Assembly (NCBI GenBank): GCA_045105235.1
Contig: JBGCDH010000070.1
Coordinates: 28,096-92,095 of the forward strand
DNA from: GCA-2684655 sp045105235
Lineage (GTDB): Bacteria > Planctomycetota > UBA1135 > UBA2386
Length of the DNA: 64,000 bases
Direction: 5' to 3'
How positions within the stretch are numbered: the stretch's first letter is position 1; each line of letters begins with the position of its first letter. Positions 34,245 through 45,985 of the stretch are shown in pieces. A program made the translations under genes and the position numbers. Below the pieces are notes generated by a model. The model did not search any database, was not told the origin of the DNA, and was given only the letters and a program-made list of their open reading frames with translations.

Positions 34245-36098
34245 TCAGCGCACCCGGAGGCCGGTCGGCAGCATCGCGTAGATGTTGAGCTCGCCTTCGC
34301 TGGTGAGCGCGTCCTTGAGCACCGTCAGCACTTCGCCAAAGCGGCCGAACTCGGCCAAGGCGGCGCGCAAGACGGCGCCGTCGGCGCTTGCAGCAATGCG
34401 TGCATCAAACAGCGAGCCGAGCAGCGCGTCGGCGAACTTCTTTGGCTGCGGCACGTGCAGGATTTCGATATCGCCTTCGATCTCGGCGCTCTTGCGGATC
34501 ATCGCGATGGCGTCGTGCACGCCCCCGATGCGGTCGACGAGGCCAAGCTCGAGCGCCTGCTCCCCCGACCAAACGCGGCCGCCGGCGACGGCGTCGACCT
34601 GCTCGGCGGTCTTGCCGCGCGACTTGGCGACGATCTTCAGGAAGCGATCGTAGACGCCGTCGACCATGCCCTGGATGCGCTCGCGAGCGTCCGGTGACCA
34701 TGGCCGATCCATCGCGTCCATCATCGGGCCCTCATCGATGCGCACCATTTCGCTGTGCACACCGAGACGGCGCATCAGCGCACCTGGCTGGAAGCGCATG
34801 CCAAACACGCCAATGGAGCCCGTGATCGTGCCGACCTCGGCCAGAATCGGTTCGCCGATCGCCGTGATCCAGTAGCCGCCGGAGGCAGCCAACTCACCCA
34901 TCGAGAACACGACCGGCTTCTTGTCGGCGAGACGCTGCAGCGCCAGCCGAATGGCCTCACTGGCCGTGGCGGAGCCGCCCGGCGAGTTGATGCGCACGAC
35001 GACACCCTTGACGAGATCGTTGTCGGTGAGCTTGTCGAGCCGCTTGACGGTCGACCCGCTCACCATGCTGCCAGGGCTCGAGCCACTGCCATCGACGATC
35101 TGGCCGGCGAGGTGCACGACCACGATCTGAGGATCTTCAATCTCCTCTTCCTTGTCCGAGCGCATCATGCTCGAAATCATCGACATGAAGTCGCGGCGGC
35201 GCTTCTTCTTGCGCGGCGCGACGTCGTCCAGCTCAAAATCGTCGTCGCCACGAACCACGGCAAACGCCCGCTTGCTGCCCGTCCAAGGCACAAGACGATC
35301 GACCAGGCCAGCGAGCAACGCCTGCTCGGCCGTGAACATGCGCTGCGACTGCATTTCGCGCACCTTCTCCGGCGAGAGCCCGCGTCCCTTCGCAATCCGG
35401 CGAACGATGTCGCTGTTCATCGAGGTCAGCATCGCCTCGTAGTGCTCGCGCAGGTGCGACGACATGGTCGGCAGCATGTAGGGCTCAACCGCCCCCTTAA
35501 ACTCCCCGACCCGCGTCACCTCAACCTGCACGCCGAGCAGATCGAGCGCATCCTTGAAGTGCATCACGTTCATCGCCGGCGAACGCAGATCGAGGCCCGC
35601 CATGTCGGCCAGCAAGATGCGGTCGCACTGCGCCGCGATCTGGTAGGTGCCGATGCTGCCGCCTTCGAGGTAGCACGTAATGACCTTGCCGGCCGCGCGC
35701 ACCTTTTGCATCGAGCGCTCGAGCTCGCGCTGCTGGGCGAGGTTGAGGCCAACGCCCGCCGACAGGTCGAGCAGGACCTCTTTGCCCTCGACTTCGGCCA
35801 GCTGGTCGACCAATTCGAGCAGCTTGAAGAACGACTTGGGCTGTGCGCCACCGCCGGTCAACAGCATCGTCGGGTCGAAGCCCGTCTCCGGCAAATCGGC
35901 GTAGCTGCCCGACGGGCGCAGGAAGGCTACTTTGTCCGGCTCGGCAGGCTTCGCGGGCTCGGCAGCTTTGGCTGCTGCCGAGTCCTCAGAGGACTGTGCC
36001 GAGGCTGCGGCCGATGCCGACTGGGCGTTGGAGGCAGGCGCCGCCAGCAGCGAGACTAGGATGAGAGCGGGAACGAACGCGGGTTTCAGGATGCGCAT
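34245..36098 (-). CDS. sppA: Signal peptide peptidase SppA, 67K type
   Basis: 617 aa, the two-domain length of the E. coli type enzyme. An N-terminal signal or anchor (residues 1-25) is followed by a low-complexity Ala/Glu stretch. The catalytic Lys is Lys201 in VGEFKGAVEPYM and the nucleophile Ser406 in GELAASGGYWI, matching the known Lys-Ser pair. NSPGGSATASEA and TGSIGVFGMRF are also typical. It degrades leftover signal peptides at the inner membrane. A basic insert (RKKKRRR) followed by an acidic one lies between the domains. Confidence 0.93.
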   Translation of the reverse strand: MRILKPAFVPALILVSLLAAPASNAQSASAAASAQSSEDSAAAKAAEPAKPAEPDKVAFLRPSGSYADLPETGFDPTMLLTGGGAQPKSFFKLLELVDQLAEVEGKEVLLDLSAGVGLNLAQQRELERSMQKVRAAGKVITCYLEGGSIGTYQIAAQCDRILLADMAGLDLRSPAMNVMHFKDALDLLGVQVEVTRVGEFKGAVEPYMLPTMSSHLREHYEAMLTSMNSDIVRRIAKGRGLSPEKVREMQSQRMFTAEQALLAGLVDRLVPWTGSKRAFAVVRGDDDFELDDVAPRKKKRRRDFMSMISSMMRSDKEEEIEDPQIVVVHLAGQIVDGSGSSPGSMVSGSTVKRLDKLTDNDLVKGVVVRINSPGGSATASEAIRLALQRLADKKPVVFSMGELAASGGYWITAIGEPILAEVGTITGSIGVFGMRFQPGALMRRLGVHSEMVRIDEGPMMDAMDRPWSPDARERIQGMVDGVYDRFLKIVAKSRGKTAEQVDAVAGGRVWSGEQALELGLVDRIGGVHDAIAMIRKSAEIEGDIEILHVPQPKKFADALLGSLFDARIAASADGAVLRAALAEFGRFGEVLTVLKDALTSEGELNIYAMLPTGLRVR

Positions 36099-36283
36099 AG
36101 GAGATCGGCCACGGGCACGCGGCCGGCGCCATCGTGGCCGAACGGCGCGCGAACTTGTCGCGGGCCCAGATCTGGCCGTTCCCGGCGGACGGACTCGTTC
36201 GCTTCACCGTGCGGGAGCCGCCGAAGGGAGCACTTCGCCGACTTTCCTGTGACAATCCACGAGACGCCGGTGTCGCCCTATCG

Positions 36284-39082
36284 ATGACCTCCCAACCGAC
36301 CAACGATCCCACCGGACTCCTAGCCGACGTGGACTTTGTGCGCGGCGTCGCCCGCCAGCTGTGCCGCAACGCAAGCGACGCAGAGGATCTCGCTCAAGAG
36401 ACCCTGCAGCGCGCCATCGAGGTGCCGGCTGGACAGGTCACAAATCGCCGCGGATGGCTGACAACCGTCGCCCGCAACCTTGCCTACAACGCCCGCCGCG
36501 GCGAGGCGCGGCGCAAACGACGCGAGCAAGAGCGAACAGCGCGTCATGTGCCATCGACCGAAGAAGTAGTCGCCCAAGAGCAGCAGCGCCAGCTCGTCGT
36601 CGAAGCCGTGCTCGCTCTTCCCGAGAAGTATCGCGCGGTCATCTTGCTGCGGCATTTCCGGGGCCTCGACACCGCTGGGAGCGCGGCCGAACTCGGCCTG
36701 CAGGAGTCGGCCGTTCGCACGCGGATCAGCCGAGCCATTCACATGCTGCGTGAACACCTCGACCGCCGCCACGGCGGCGATCGCGACAAGTGGCTCGCGG
36801 CGCTGGCCCCCCTGACGCTTCCCCTCCCAAAGGACAGCCTGACCATCACCGTCGCGGCTGGCGCTGGCGGCTCGAAAAAGGCCACGGCAATCGTAGCCGC
36901 CACCCTATTCGGGCTCGCGGCCGCGACAGCAACGCTGTGGCTGCCAACTGGCGAAACAGCGCCGCCTGACCCAGCGCGTATGCCCCCCCAAACGCGAACC
37001 TCAGCGAGCGCCACAAACGGTGGGACGTTGAACGATCGCACTCTTGAAGTTGGCATGCCTTTGGCCGCCGAGCGAACGTTGGGCACGCCAACATTGCCAT
37101 CAGCAAACGAAGCTCGCGCGTTTGCCTACGGAGTCGTCAAGAATCCCAGCGGAACGATCGCCGACTTTCGCGTCGAAGCAACAATCCGCATCGGCGAGGA
37201 CCAGACATCCGCGGGAGACATTCTCCTCGGCACATTCCAGAGCGATGCAAACGGCACGTTTCGTATCCCGCTGAAGCGCTTTCGTGAACTGAGCTTGCCG
37301 GCGCAGAGCCAAGCCCACCTGGTCTGCAATGCCACGCGAAACGGTTTCGCTTCGGCACGAGACAGCTGCGCGTTGGCGCCTATCGCCAAGCAAGCAGCCG
37401 GCGCCCCGGCGGAACCAGACCTCACCTGCAAGACGACGCGCAGCCAGGAAATCCTCGGCAGCGTCCGCGTTGCCGACGGCTCCAAGGCAACCAACGTGCA
37501 GATCGTCTGCGTCGTCGACGACGGCACAGGAGACAGCGTGATGGTCGAGGGCGCCATGTCAGACGGTAGCTTTGCCCTGGATGCGGATGGCCTCGGCGAA
37601 CCCGGCATGCTCGTCTACATCTATGCCATCGACCCAAAGCACGGGACCTCCCAGCCGACGGGGCTGCGACTCGTGGCCAACGGCCACATGCGCATCGCTC
37701 CGCTCATTCTGCGCCCGTCGGGCGCGTCCATCGAAGGACAGCTGCTCTGGCCCGACGGCCAGCCCGCCGCCGGCCAGTACATCGAAATCACGCCAACGGA
37801 GCAGCGAACGCCTCGGGACGAAACGCTGCCAGAGGCATGCCAGACGCCCCTAGGAAGGCTTCAGATCCTGGAAGAGCACGGCGGCGAGGACTCCCTTGTC
37901 ACCGACGCCGACGGCCGCATCTACCTCAAGGCCGCGCGGCCCGGGCGCTACGAGATCTCGCTGGAAGACGACGCCCCATTCGAAGTCACGGTCTTCGCCA
38001 ACCAGCGGACCAAGTGGCAACGGACGATCGCCGGCAGCTCCGCCCCCCACTTCGAGGGGCAGCAAGAACCCGGGCAACTGACGGTCCAAGTCGTCGATCA
38101 ACACGGCTTGCGCCTACCGGACGCGATCTGCTGCTTTCGCACCTGGCGGGGCGAAGCAGGCCGAATCGCCGCCGCGCGATACCAGCGCGAAGGTGCGAGC
38201 TCAGCACTGATCGCCACCGCCGAGGACTGTGACCTGTCATACCAAGCAGAAGACCTGGTGGCCGAGAGGGGCGGGCTATCGCCGGCCCCCACCGACACCT
38301 TCTATTTGGTGGAAGCCATCGGTGGCCTTGCCGGCCCCGCCTATGGCGCCTGCCACCTGCAGCCAGGTCAGCATCGAGGCCACGTTCAGATCACGTTGCG
38401 CAAGCGCGCGAACACTGGATCCGCTCGCATCCGAGTCCTCGCCACCAACGGCAATCCCGTCGAAACCGTCTGGGCCAAGTTCTCGCGAACCGACGAATTG
38501 CCGGGCCTGCCAATCCGTGTGGCATCGCAATTGACCGGCCCATCGCCACCTTCACAGATTGCCGGCTCGTGGCACGCGCTGCCAGCGAGCGGTCGCATCA
38601 CGGACCTGCCAGCGGGCACCGTGAGCGTCGAGCTGCTGGCAGCACCCAAGCAGCAAACCTATGCTGTGGTCAGCCCTTGGCGTATCGCGCACCATCGCTT
38701 TGAGGTCACGAAAGGCGCATGCGCCAACGTACAGATCTCGCTGGCGCAGGACGTCCCTGTCCAGCTCAAAGTACATGCGGCCAACCGCGAAGAGCGCATC
38801 AACGCAGTCCGCATTGAACTCGTGTCCATTGCAGACGGCAGAAGCCGCCACGACATGGTGCACACACTCGTGCAAACAGAAGCCTATCGTTCGGTATCGC
38901 CAAACGGTGAAATCACGGTAGCGGACCGATTCTACCCGCCCGGCGAATACGAACTGGTTGTGACGTGCGAGCCCGCGATGGTCGACGCTGCCGCCAGCGA
39001 CGACCGCCTCTGGCGCCGCCAGATCACGCTCCGCGAAGGACTGCTTGCCCCCATTGACGTCCGCCTACGGCCGGCGCGCTAG
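36284..39082 (+). CDS. ECF-like sigma factor fused to membrane helix and large extracytoplasmic region
   Basis: 932 aa from the ATG at 36284. Residues 1-165 are a complete sigma factor: region 2 (VRGVARQLCRNASDAEDLAQETLQRA, WLTTVARNLAYNARR, quoted in parts) and region 4 (LPEKYRAVILLRHFRGL, SAVRTRISRAIHMLRE). One membrane helix at about 200-221 follows, then about 700 residues expected outside the cytoplasm. These contain several beta-sandwich, carboxypeptidase-regulatory-like segments (SIEGQLLWPDGQPAAGQYIEI, GQLTVQVVDQHGLRLPDAI). No anti-sigma gene is adjacent. It looks like a sigma factor tethered to its own sensor, a layout described for some planctomycete ECF factors. Confidence 0.88.
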   Translation: MTSQPTNDPTGLLADVDFVRGVARQLCRNASDAEDLAQETLQRAIEVPAGQVTNRRGWLTTVARNLAYNARRGEARRKRREQERTARHVPSTEEVVAQEQQRQLVVEAVLALPEKYRAVILLRHFRGLDTAGSAAELGLQESAVRTRISRAIHMLREHLDRRHGGDRDKWLAALAPLTLPLPKDSLTITVAAGAGGSKKATAIVAATLFGLAAATATLWLPTGETAPPDPARMPPQTRTSASATNGGTLNDRTLEVGMPLAAERTLGTPTLPSANEARAFAYGVVKNPSGTIADFRVEATIRIGEDQTSAGDILLGTFQSDANGTFRIPLKRFRELSLPAQSQAHLVCNATRNGFASARDSCALAPIAKQAAGAPAEPDLTCKTTRSQEILGSVRVADGSKATNVQIVCVVDDGTGDSVMVEGAMSDGSFALDADGLGEPGMLVYIYAIDPKHGTSQPTGLRLVANGHMRIAPLILRPSGASIEGQLLWPDGQPAAGQYIEITPTEQRTPRDETLPEACQTPLGRLQILEEHGGEDSLVTDADGRIYLKAARPGRYEISLEDDAPFEVTVFANQRTKWQRTIAGSSAPHFEGQQEPGQLTVQVVDQHGLRLPDAICCFRTWRGEAGRIAAARYQREGASSALIATAEDCDLSYQAEDLVAERGGLSPAPTDTFYLVEAIGGLAGPAYGACHLQPGQHRGHVQITLRKRANTGSARIRVLATNGNPVETVWAKFSRTDELPGLPIRVASQLTGPSPPSQIAGSWHALPASGRITDLPAGTVSVELLAAPKQQTYAVVSPWRIAHHRFEVTKGACANVQISLAQDVPVQLKVHAANREERINAVRIELVSIADGRSRHDMVHTLVQTEAYRSVSPNGEITVADRFYPPGEYELVVTCEPAMVDAAASDDRLWRRQITLREGLLAPIDVRLRPAR

Positions 39083-39101
39083 TGCTAGACAGCTGAATCA
39101 G

Positions 39102-40507
39102 CTACGCGAGAATCTGCCGCACAACGCGGCCTTCTACGTCCGTCAGGCGGTAGTCGCGGCCCTGGTGCGCAAACGTCAATCGCTCGTGATCGACGCCCAG
39201 CAGGTGCAGCAGCGTCGCATTGAGGTCGTGCACGTGCACCGGATCGCGCGCGATATTGTAGCCAAACTCGTCGGTCTCCCCGTGCGCATGGCCTTTCTTG
39301 ATGCCGCCGCCGGCCAGCCACACGGTGTAGCAGCGCGGATGGTGGTCGCGACCGTAGGTCGTCGACGTCAGGCGGCCCTGCGAGTAGTTGGTGCGGCCAA
39401 ACTCGCCACCCCACACGACCAGCGTGTCATCGAGCAGCCCGCGACGCTTGAGATCCAGCACCAGCCCGGCACTCGCCTGATCGGTCTCGCGACACTGAAC
39501 CCGGATGCCTTTTGGCAGACCGCCATGCTGATCCCAGCCCTTGTGAAACAGCTGCACGCAGCGCACGCCGCGCTCAAGCAAGCGACGCGCCAGCACGCAG
39601 TTGGCGGCGTAGGTGCCGGGATCCCGCGCGTCTTCGCCGTAGAGCGCAAACGTGCTGTCGGGCTCATCCGACAAGTCACTGACCTCGGGCACCGAACGCT
39701 GCATGCGGTAGGCCATCTCATACTGCGCGATGCGGTCGTCAATCGCCGCGTCGCGCTCGACTCGATTCGCACCCTCGTGTAGCGCCCGCAAGCTGTCGAG
39801 CATGCGGCGACGCGTCGCGCGATCGATCCCCGGAGGATCCGCAAGAAACAAAACGCGATCGCGGCCTGGCCGAAACTGCACGCCCTGGTGCCGAGCCGGC
39901 AGAAAGCCGCTGCCCCAAAGGCGCTGATAGAGCGGCTGCCCGCCCTTGTTTTTGCTGACCAGCACGCAGTAGGCGGGCAACTCGCGGTTGTCCGACCCGA
40001 GTCCAAAGTCAAGCCACGCGCCGAGCGATGGTCGCCCGGCTAGCTGCGAACCAGTCTGGCTAAAGGTGATCCCGGGATCGTGGTTGATGGCTTCGGTATG
40101 CATCGAGCGCACGAACGTCACTTCGTCGGCAATCGATGCAATGTTGGGCACCAGCTCGCTGAGTTCACGACCGCACTGGCCGTGCCGCGCAAATCGAAAC
40201 TGTGCACCAGCTAGCGGCAACGACGATTGATTGCCGGACATGCCGGTAAGCCGCTGGCCCTGCCGCACGGAATCCGGCAGCTCTTCCCCGTTGCGCTTCT
40301 GCAGTAGGGGCTTGTGATCGAAGAGGTCGAGCTGCGATGGACCGCCGCTCTGGAACAAGTAGACGATGCGCTTGGCGCGTGCGGGGTGGTGCCGACCGCC
40401 GCCAACGCCGCCCGGAGATGCAAGGGTCGGCAGCGCCAACGCCCCCATCGCGGCGGCTCCGGATCCTTGCTGCAAGAAGCTGCGCCGGGTCGGCGGGAGA
40501 GGGTTGT

Positions 40508-40511
<4 letters not shown>
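39102..40511 (-). CDS. DUF1501 protein, Tat-exported
   Basis: 469 aa from the ATG at 40511, which overlaps the stop of the upstream gene (ATGA). The N-terminus PPTRRSFLQQG is a twin-arginine signal. DUF1501 motifs are YLFQSGGPSQLDLFDHKP, PAYCVLVSKN, DQHGGLPKG and VVWGGEFGRT. The family has an alkaline-phosphatase-like fold with sulfatase relatives and is almost always paired with a DUF1549/DUF1553 protein in Planctomycetota, as here. Biochemical role not established. Confidence 0.92.
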
Positions 40512-43561
<3,050 letters not shown>

Positions 43562-43618
43562 CGCTCAGCGCATCGCAAGTTGTGACCTAGCGGCGACTGC
43601 GGTTACGCTCCTCAGCGA

Positions 43619-43695
43619 GCGCCCGTAGCTCAGCTGGATAGAGCATCGCTTTCCTAAAGCGGAGGTCACAGGTTCGAATCCTGTCGGGCGTACCA
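43619..43695 (+). tRNA. tRNA-Arg (anticodon CCU)
   Basis: 77 nt with encoded CCA. Acceptor GCGCCCG pairs with CGGGCGT (first pair G-U). D-arm GCTC/GAGC, anticodon stem TCGCT/AGCGG with loop TTCCTAA giving CCT, and T-arm ACAGG-TTCGAAT-CCTGT are all intact. Reads the AGG codon, rare in this GC-rich genome. No gene is interrupted by it and no attachment-site duplication is seen nearby. Confidence 0.95.
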
Positions 43696-43745
43696 GCAGA
43701 AGGATTTGCACATACGATATCGCTGATCGCCACGCCGCCCCACCC

Positions 43746-45281
43746 GTGAGAATCCTCCTCATCGAAGACGACGAAGTCGACGCGAAGCTCTTTTGCCGGC
43801 AAGTGTGCTCCGTCTTCCCTATCGAGCCGACGATCGAGCACGTTGAGACGCTGGCCGAAGCCGTCCAGCTGGCCTCGGAGGTCCAATACGATCTCGTCGT
43901 CATGGACCTGCAGCTGCCCGACCAGGCCGACGAGGGCAACGTCGGCTGGTTCCTCGATCGCGTGGCGTCGGCACCGCTCGTGGTCCTCTCAGGACTCAGC
44001 GATGATCTTCACGCGCGCGAGGCGCTGCGCGCTGGCGCCCAGGACTTTTTGACCAAGAACGCGCTCAGCGACCGCGATCTCAGTCGCCGCATTCGCTACG
44101 CGCTCGAACGCCACCGCGTGCTCATCAAGCTGTCCGCCGAGCGTGAGCATGAGCAGGACCAGCGCGATCGCGTGCTGTCTCACGTATCGCATGAGCTGCG
44201 AACACCGATGACAGCCATCGTGCAGTTCACCTCCATTTTGCGCGACGGCATTGCCGGCGAGATCAATAGCAAGCAAGCCGAGTACCTCGATGTCATATCG
44301 AGCAACGCCGATCAGCTGCAAGCCATGATTCGCACCATGGTGGAAGTCAGCCGCGCACGCACCGGCAAGCTCACCTGCGATCTAACACTCGGCAAGCTCA
44401 CCTCTATTGTTCGCAACGCATGCTCGACCATGGCGCCGATGGCCGAGGAGCGCGACCTGGCGCTGGAACTCGAGGTCCAAGGGGGGCTCGCCGACCTGAT
44501 GTTCGACGGGGAGCGAGTGACCGAGGTGCTCACGAACCTGATCGACAACGCCATCAAGCACACGCCGCCAGGCGGCCGGATTCGCGTGTTGATGAGCAAT
44601 GAGCACGAAGAAGGCCGCGTCAAACTCGCGGTCTCTGACACCGGCAGCGGCGTCCCCGAAGACATGCTCGAGGACATCTTTGGGCGGCTCATGCAGGTCA
44701 ACGAACAAAGCGCTGCGAGCCGAAAGGGCCTGGGCCTAGGCCTCTATCTATGTCGTGAGATCGTGCAGCAGCATGGCGGCACAATTCAGGCGCGCCACAA
44801 CGAGGGTCCAGGCCTAACCGTCGAGTGCTTGCTGCCGACGTTCGACCTCCAGAACTTCGCGCGTTCGATGATCTCGTCCGGCGACACGCACCAGGAAGAT
44901 CTCGCGATCGTGCGAATCAACCTGCGGGCAGACCATGGCCCGAGCCGGACCGCCGACCTCCGAACCGCGCGCCAGGAGATGATCGCAACCCTCCGGCAGG
45001 CGTTCGACGAGATCCCCGCCGAGCCGGTACCGATTCGCTCCGTCACCCGCCACTCATGCATTTGCATCTTGGCTGCCGCTACAAACGACGAAGTCTGCGC
45101 CGAGCGGATTGCGCGTATCGCGGAACTATTTGATTCACACGACGACCTCGGCAAGCAAGGGTTTGCATATGAGATTGAATACGAAGTGATCTCGAGCAAG
45201 CGGGACGACGAGACCGGGATCGACTCCATGGCGAGTCGAATTGCACGCCGCATGCGCACGTTCATGCAAATTCGCGCATAG
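43746..45281 (+). CDS. Hybrid response regulator - histidine kinase
   Basis: 511 aa, GTG start 51 nt after the tRNA. Residues 1-120 are a receiver domain (LLIEDDEVDA, phospho-acceptor Asp in VVMDLQLPD, Lys in FLTKNA). Residues about 135-365 are a full kinase core: H-box SHVSHELRTPM, N-box NLIDNAIKHTPPGG, G-boxes DTGSGVP and GLGLGLYLCREIV. Having the receiver first suggests phosphorelay input from another kinase. Residues about 375-511 are an extra region without a recognisable motif. Confidence 0.92.
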   Translation: MRILLIEDDEVDAKLFCRQVCSVFPIEPTIEHVETLAEAVQLASEVQYDLVVMDLQLPDQADEGNVGWFLDRVASAPLVVLSGLSDDLHAREALRAGAQDFLTKNALSDRDLSRRIRYALERHRVLIKLSAEREHEQDQRDRVLSHVSHELRTPMTAIVQFTSILRDGIAGEINSKQAEYLDVISSNADQLQAMIRTMVEVSRARTGKLTCDLTLGKLTSIVRNACSTMAPMAEERDLALELEVQGGLADLMFDGERVTEVLTNLIDNAIKHTPPGGRIRVLMSNEHEEGRVKLAVSDTGSGVPEDMLEDIFGRLMQVNEQSAASRKGLGLGLYLCREIVQQHGGTIQARHNEGPGLTVECLLPTFDLQNFARSMISSGDTHQEDLAIVRINLRADHGPSRTADLRTARQEMIATLRQAFDEIPAEPVPIRSVTRHSCICILAAATNDEVCAERIARIAELFDSHDDLGKQGFAYEIEYEVISSKRDDETGIDSMASRIARRMRTFMQIRA

Positions 45282-45428
45282 ACACGAGCCGCGCTTCGGC
45301 CGCCGGCACTCGCAAGCAGAGGCGCGGAGACGCAGCGAGCCGCAGAAGGCAACCGGCCACGAGAAGCCCGAACCTTACGAGGTCAACCGAGCCTCGGCAT
45401 TTCACAAGATTCGCGCTAAGCTAATCGG

Positions 45429-45830
45429 ATGAGTGCTGCATCAGCCAACATTCTCCTTGTTGAGGATGACGCCAGCGTGCGTTTGGCGTTTCGCGTTCGG
45501 CTAACGGCTCACGGCTACCACGTTGATGCAGCCCCAGACGGCGAAACCGCCCGCCAACACCTGTCCGCCAACATCCCCGACCTGGTCGTTTTGGACCTAG
45601 GCCTACCGGATTGCTCCGGAACTGAATTACTTAGACTGGTAAGGGATAACCCTAAAACATCCGACACACCCGTAGTCATTGTAAGCGGGCGCGACATGGC
45701 GCACGAGTCGGCTGGACTGCTCAAACAGGGGGCAACAGCGTGCCTCCAAAAGCCCGGCTCCGGACGACAGTTCATCGAATTGGTGCAGGAGCTGCTGAAG
45801 AGTGGCCACCAGCAGCAAACGGAAAACTAA
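45429..45830 (+). CDS. Single-domain response regulator
   Basis: 133 aa, a receiver domain only: acidic pocket LLVEDDAS, phospho-acceptor Asp in LVVLDLGLPD, then VIVSGRD and Lys in CLQKPG. With no output domain it probably acts as a phosphate shuttle or by protein contact, most likely with the hybrid kinase encoded 147 nt upstream. Followed by a short hairpin. Confidence 0.93.
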   Translation: MSAASANILLVEDDASVRLAFRVRLTAHGYHVDAAPDGETARQHLSANIPDLVVLDLGLPDCSGTELLRLVRDNPKTSDTPVVIVSGRDMAHESAGLLKQGATACLQKPGSGRQFIELVQELLKSGHQQQTEN

Positions 45831-45838
45831 GGGTCGAG

Positions 45839-45852
45839 CCGGCAAAGGCCGG
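45839..45852 (+). terminator. Short hairpin after the response regulator
   Basis: Perfect 5-bp stem CCGGC/GCCGG with loop AAAG, 8 nt after the stop codon. Could separate the regulator transcript from the riboswitch-like leader that follows. Confidence 0.35.
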
Positions 45853-45869
45853 GGCAGCGAAACAAGACC

Positions 45870-45972
45870 ATCGCACCGGCAGTACGCGCGTGCGGCCAAC
45901 CGGACGCAAAGCTATGCTGGGCACCTAGCACCGCCCACCTCTTCGACTTACCGAGAGCTACTCAGGTGCAGA
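45870..45972 (+). promoter_or_regulatory. Candidate c-di-GMP-I-like (GEMM) riboswitch
   Basis: In the 155-nt leader of the CheB-CheR-GGDEF-EAL gene, GGACGCAAAGC (45902-45912) equals the most conserved strand of GEMM riboswitches. A closing helix is possible between GCACC (45873-45877) and GGTGC (45965-45969). GCACCGGCAGTAC sits where GCACAGGGCAAAC is expected. TGGGC/GCCCA can form an inner hairpin after the conserved strand. The ribosome-binding site AGAGGA begins 2-3 nt after the closing helix. Against it: no GAAA tetraloop in the first hairpin and only a partial match in the 5' half. The downstream gene makes or breaks c-di-GMP, which fits. Confidence 0.4.
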
Positions 45973-45985
45973 GAGGACACACACC

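Noticed and set aside
43619..45281. Integration of a mobile island at the tRNA-Arg gene
   Set aside because: No integrase, no repeat of the tRNA 3' end in the window, and composition of the signalling genes does not differ visibly from the rest.
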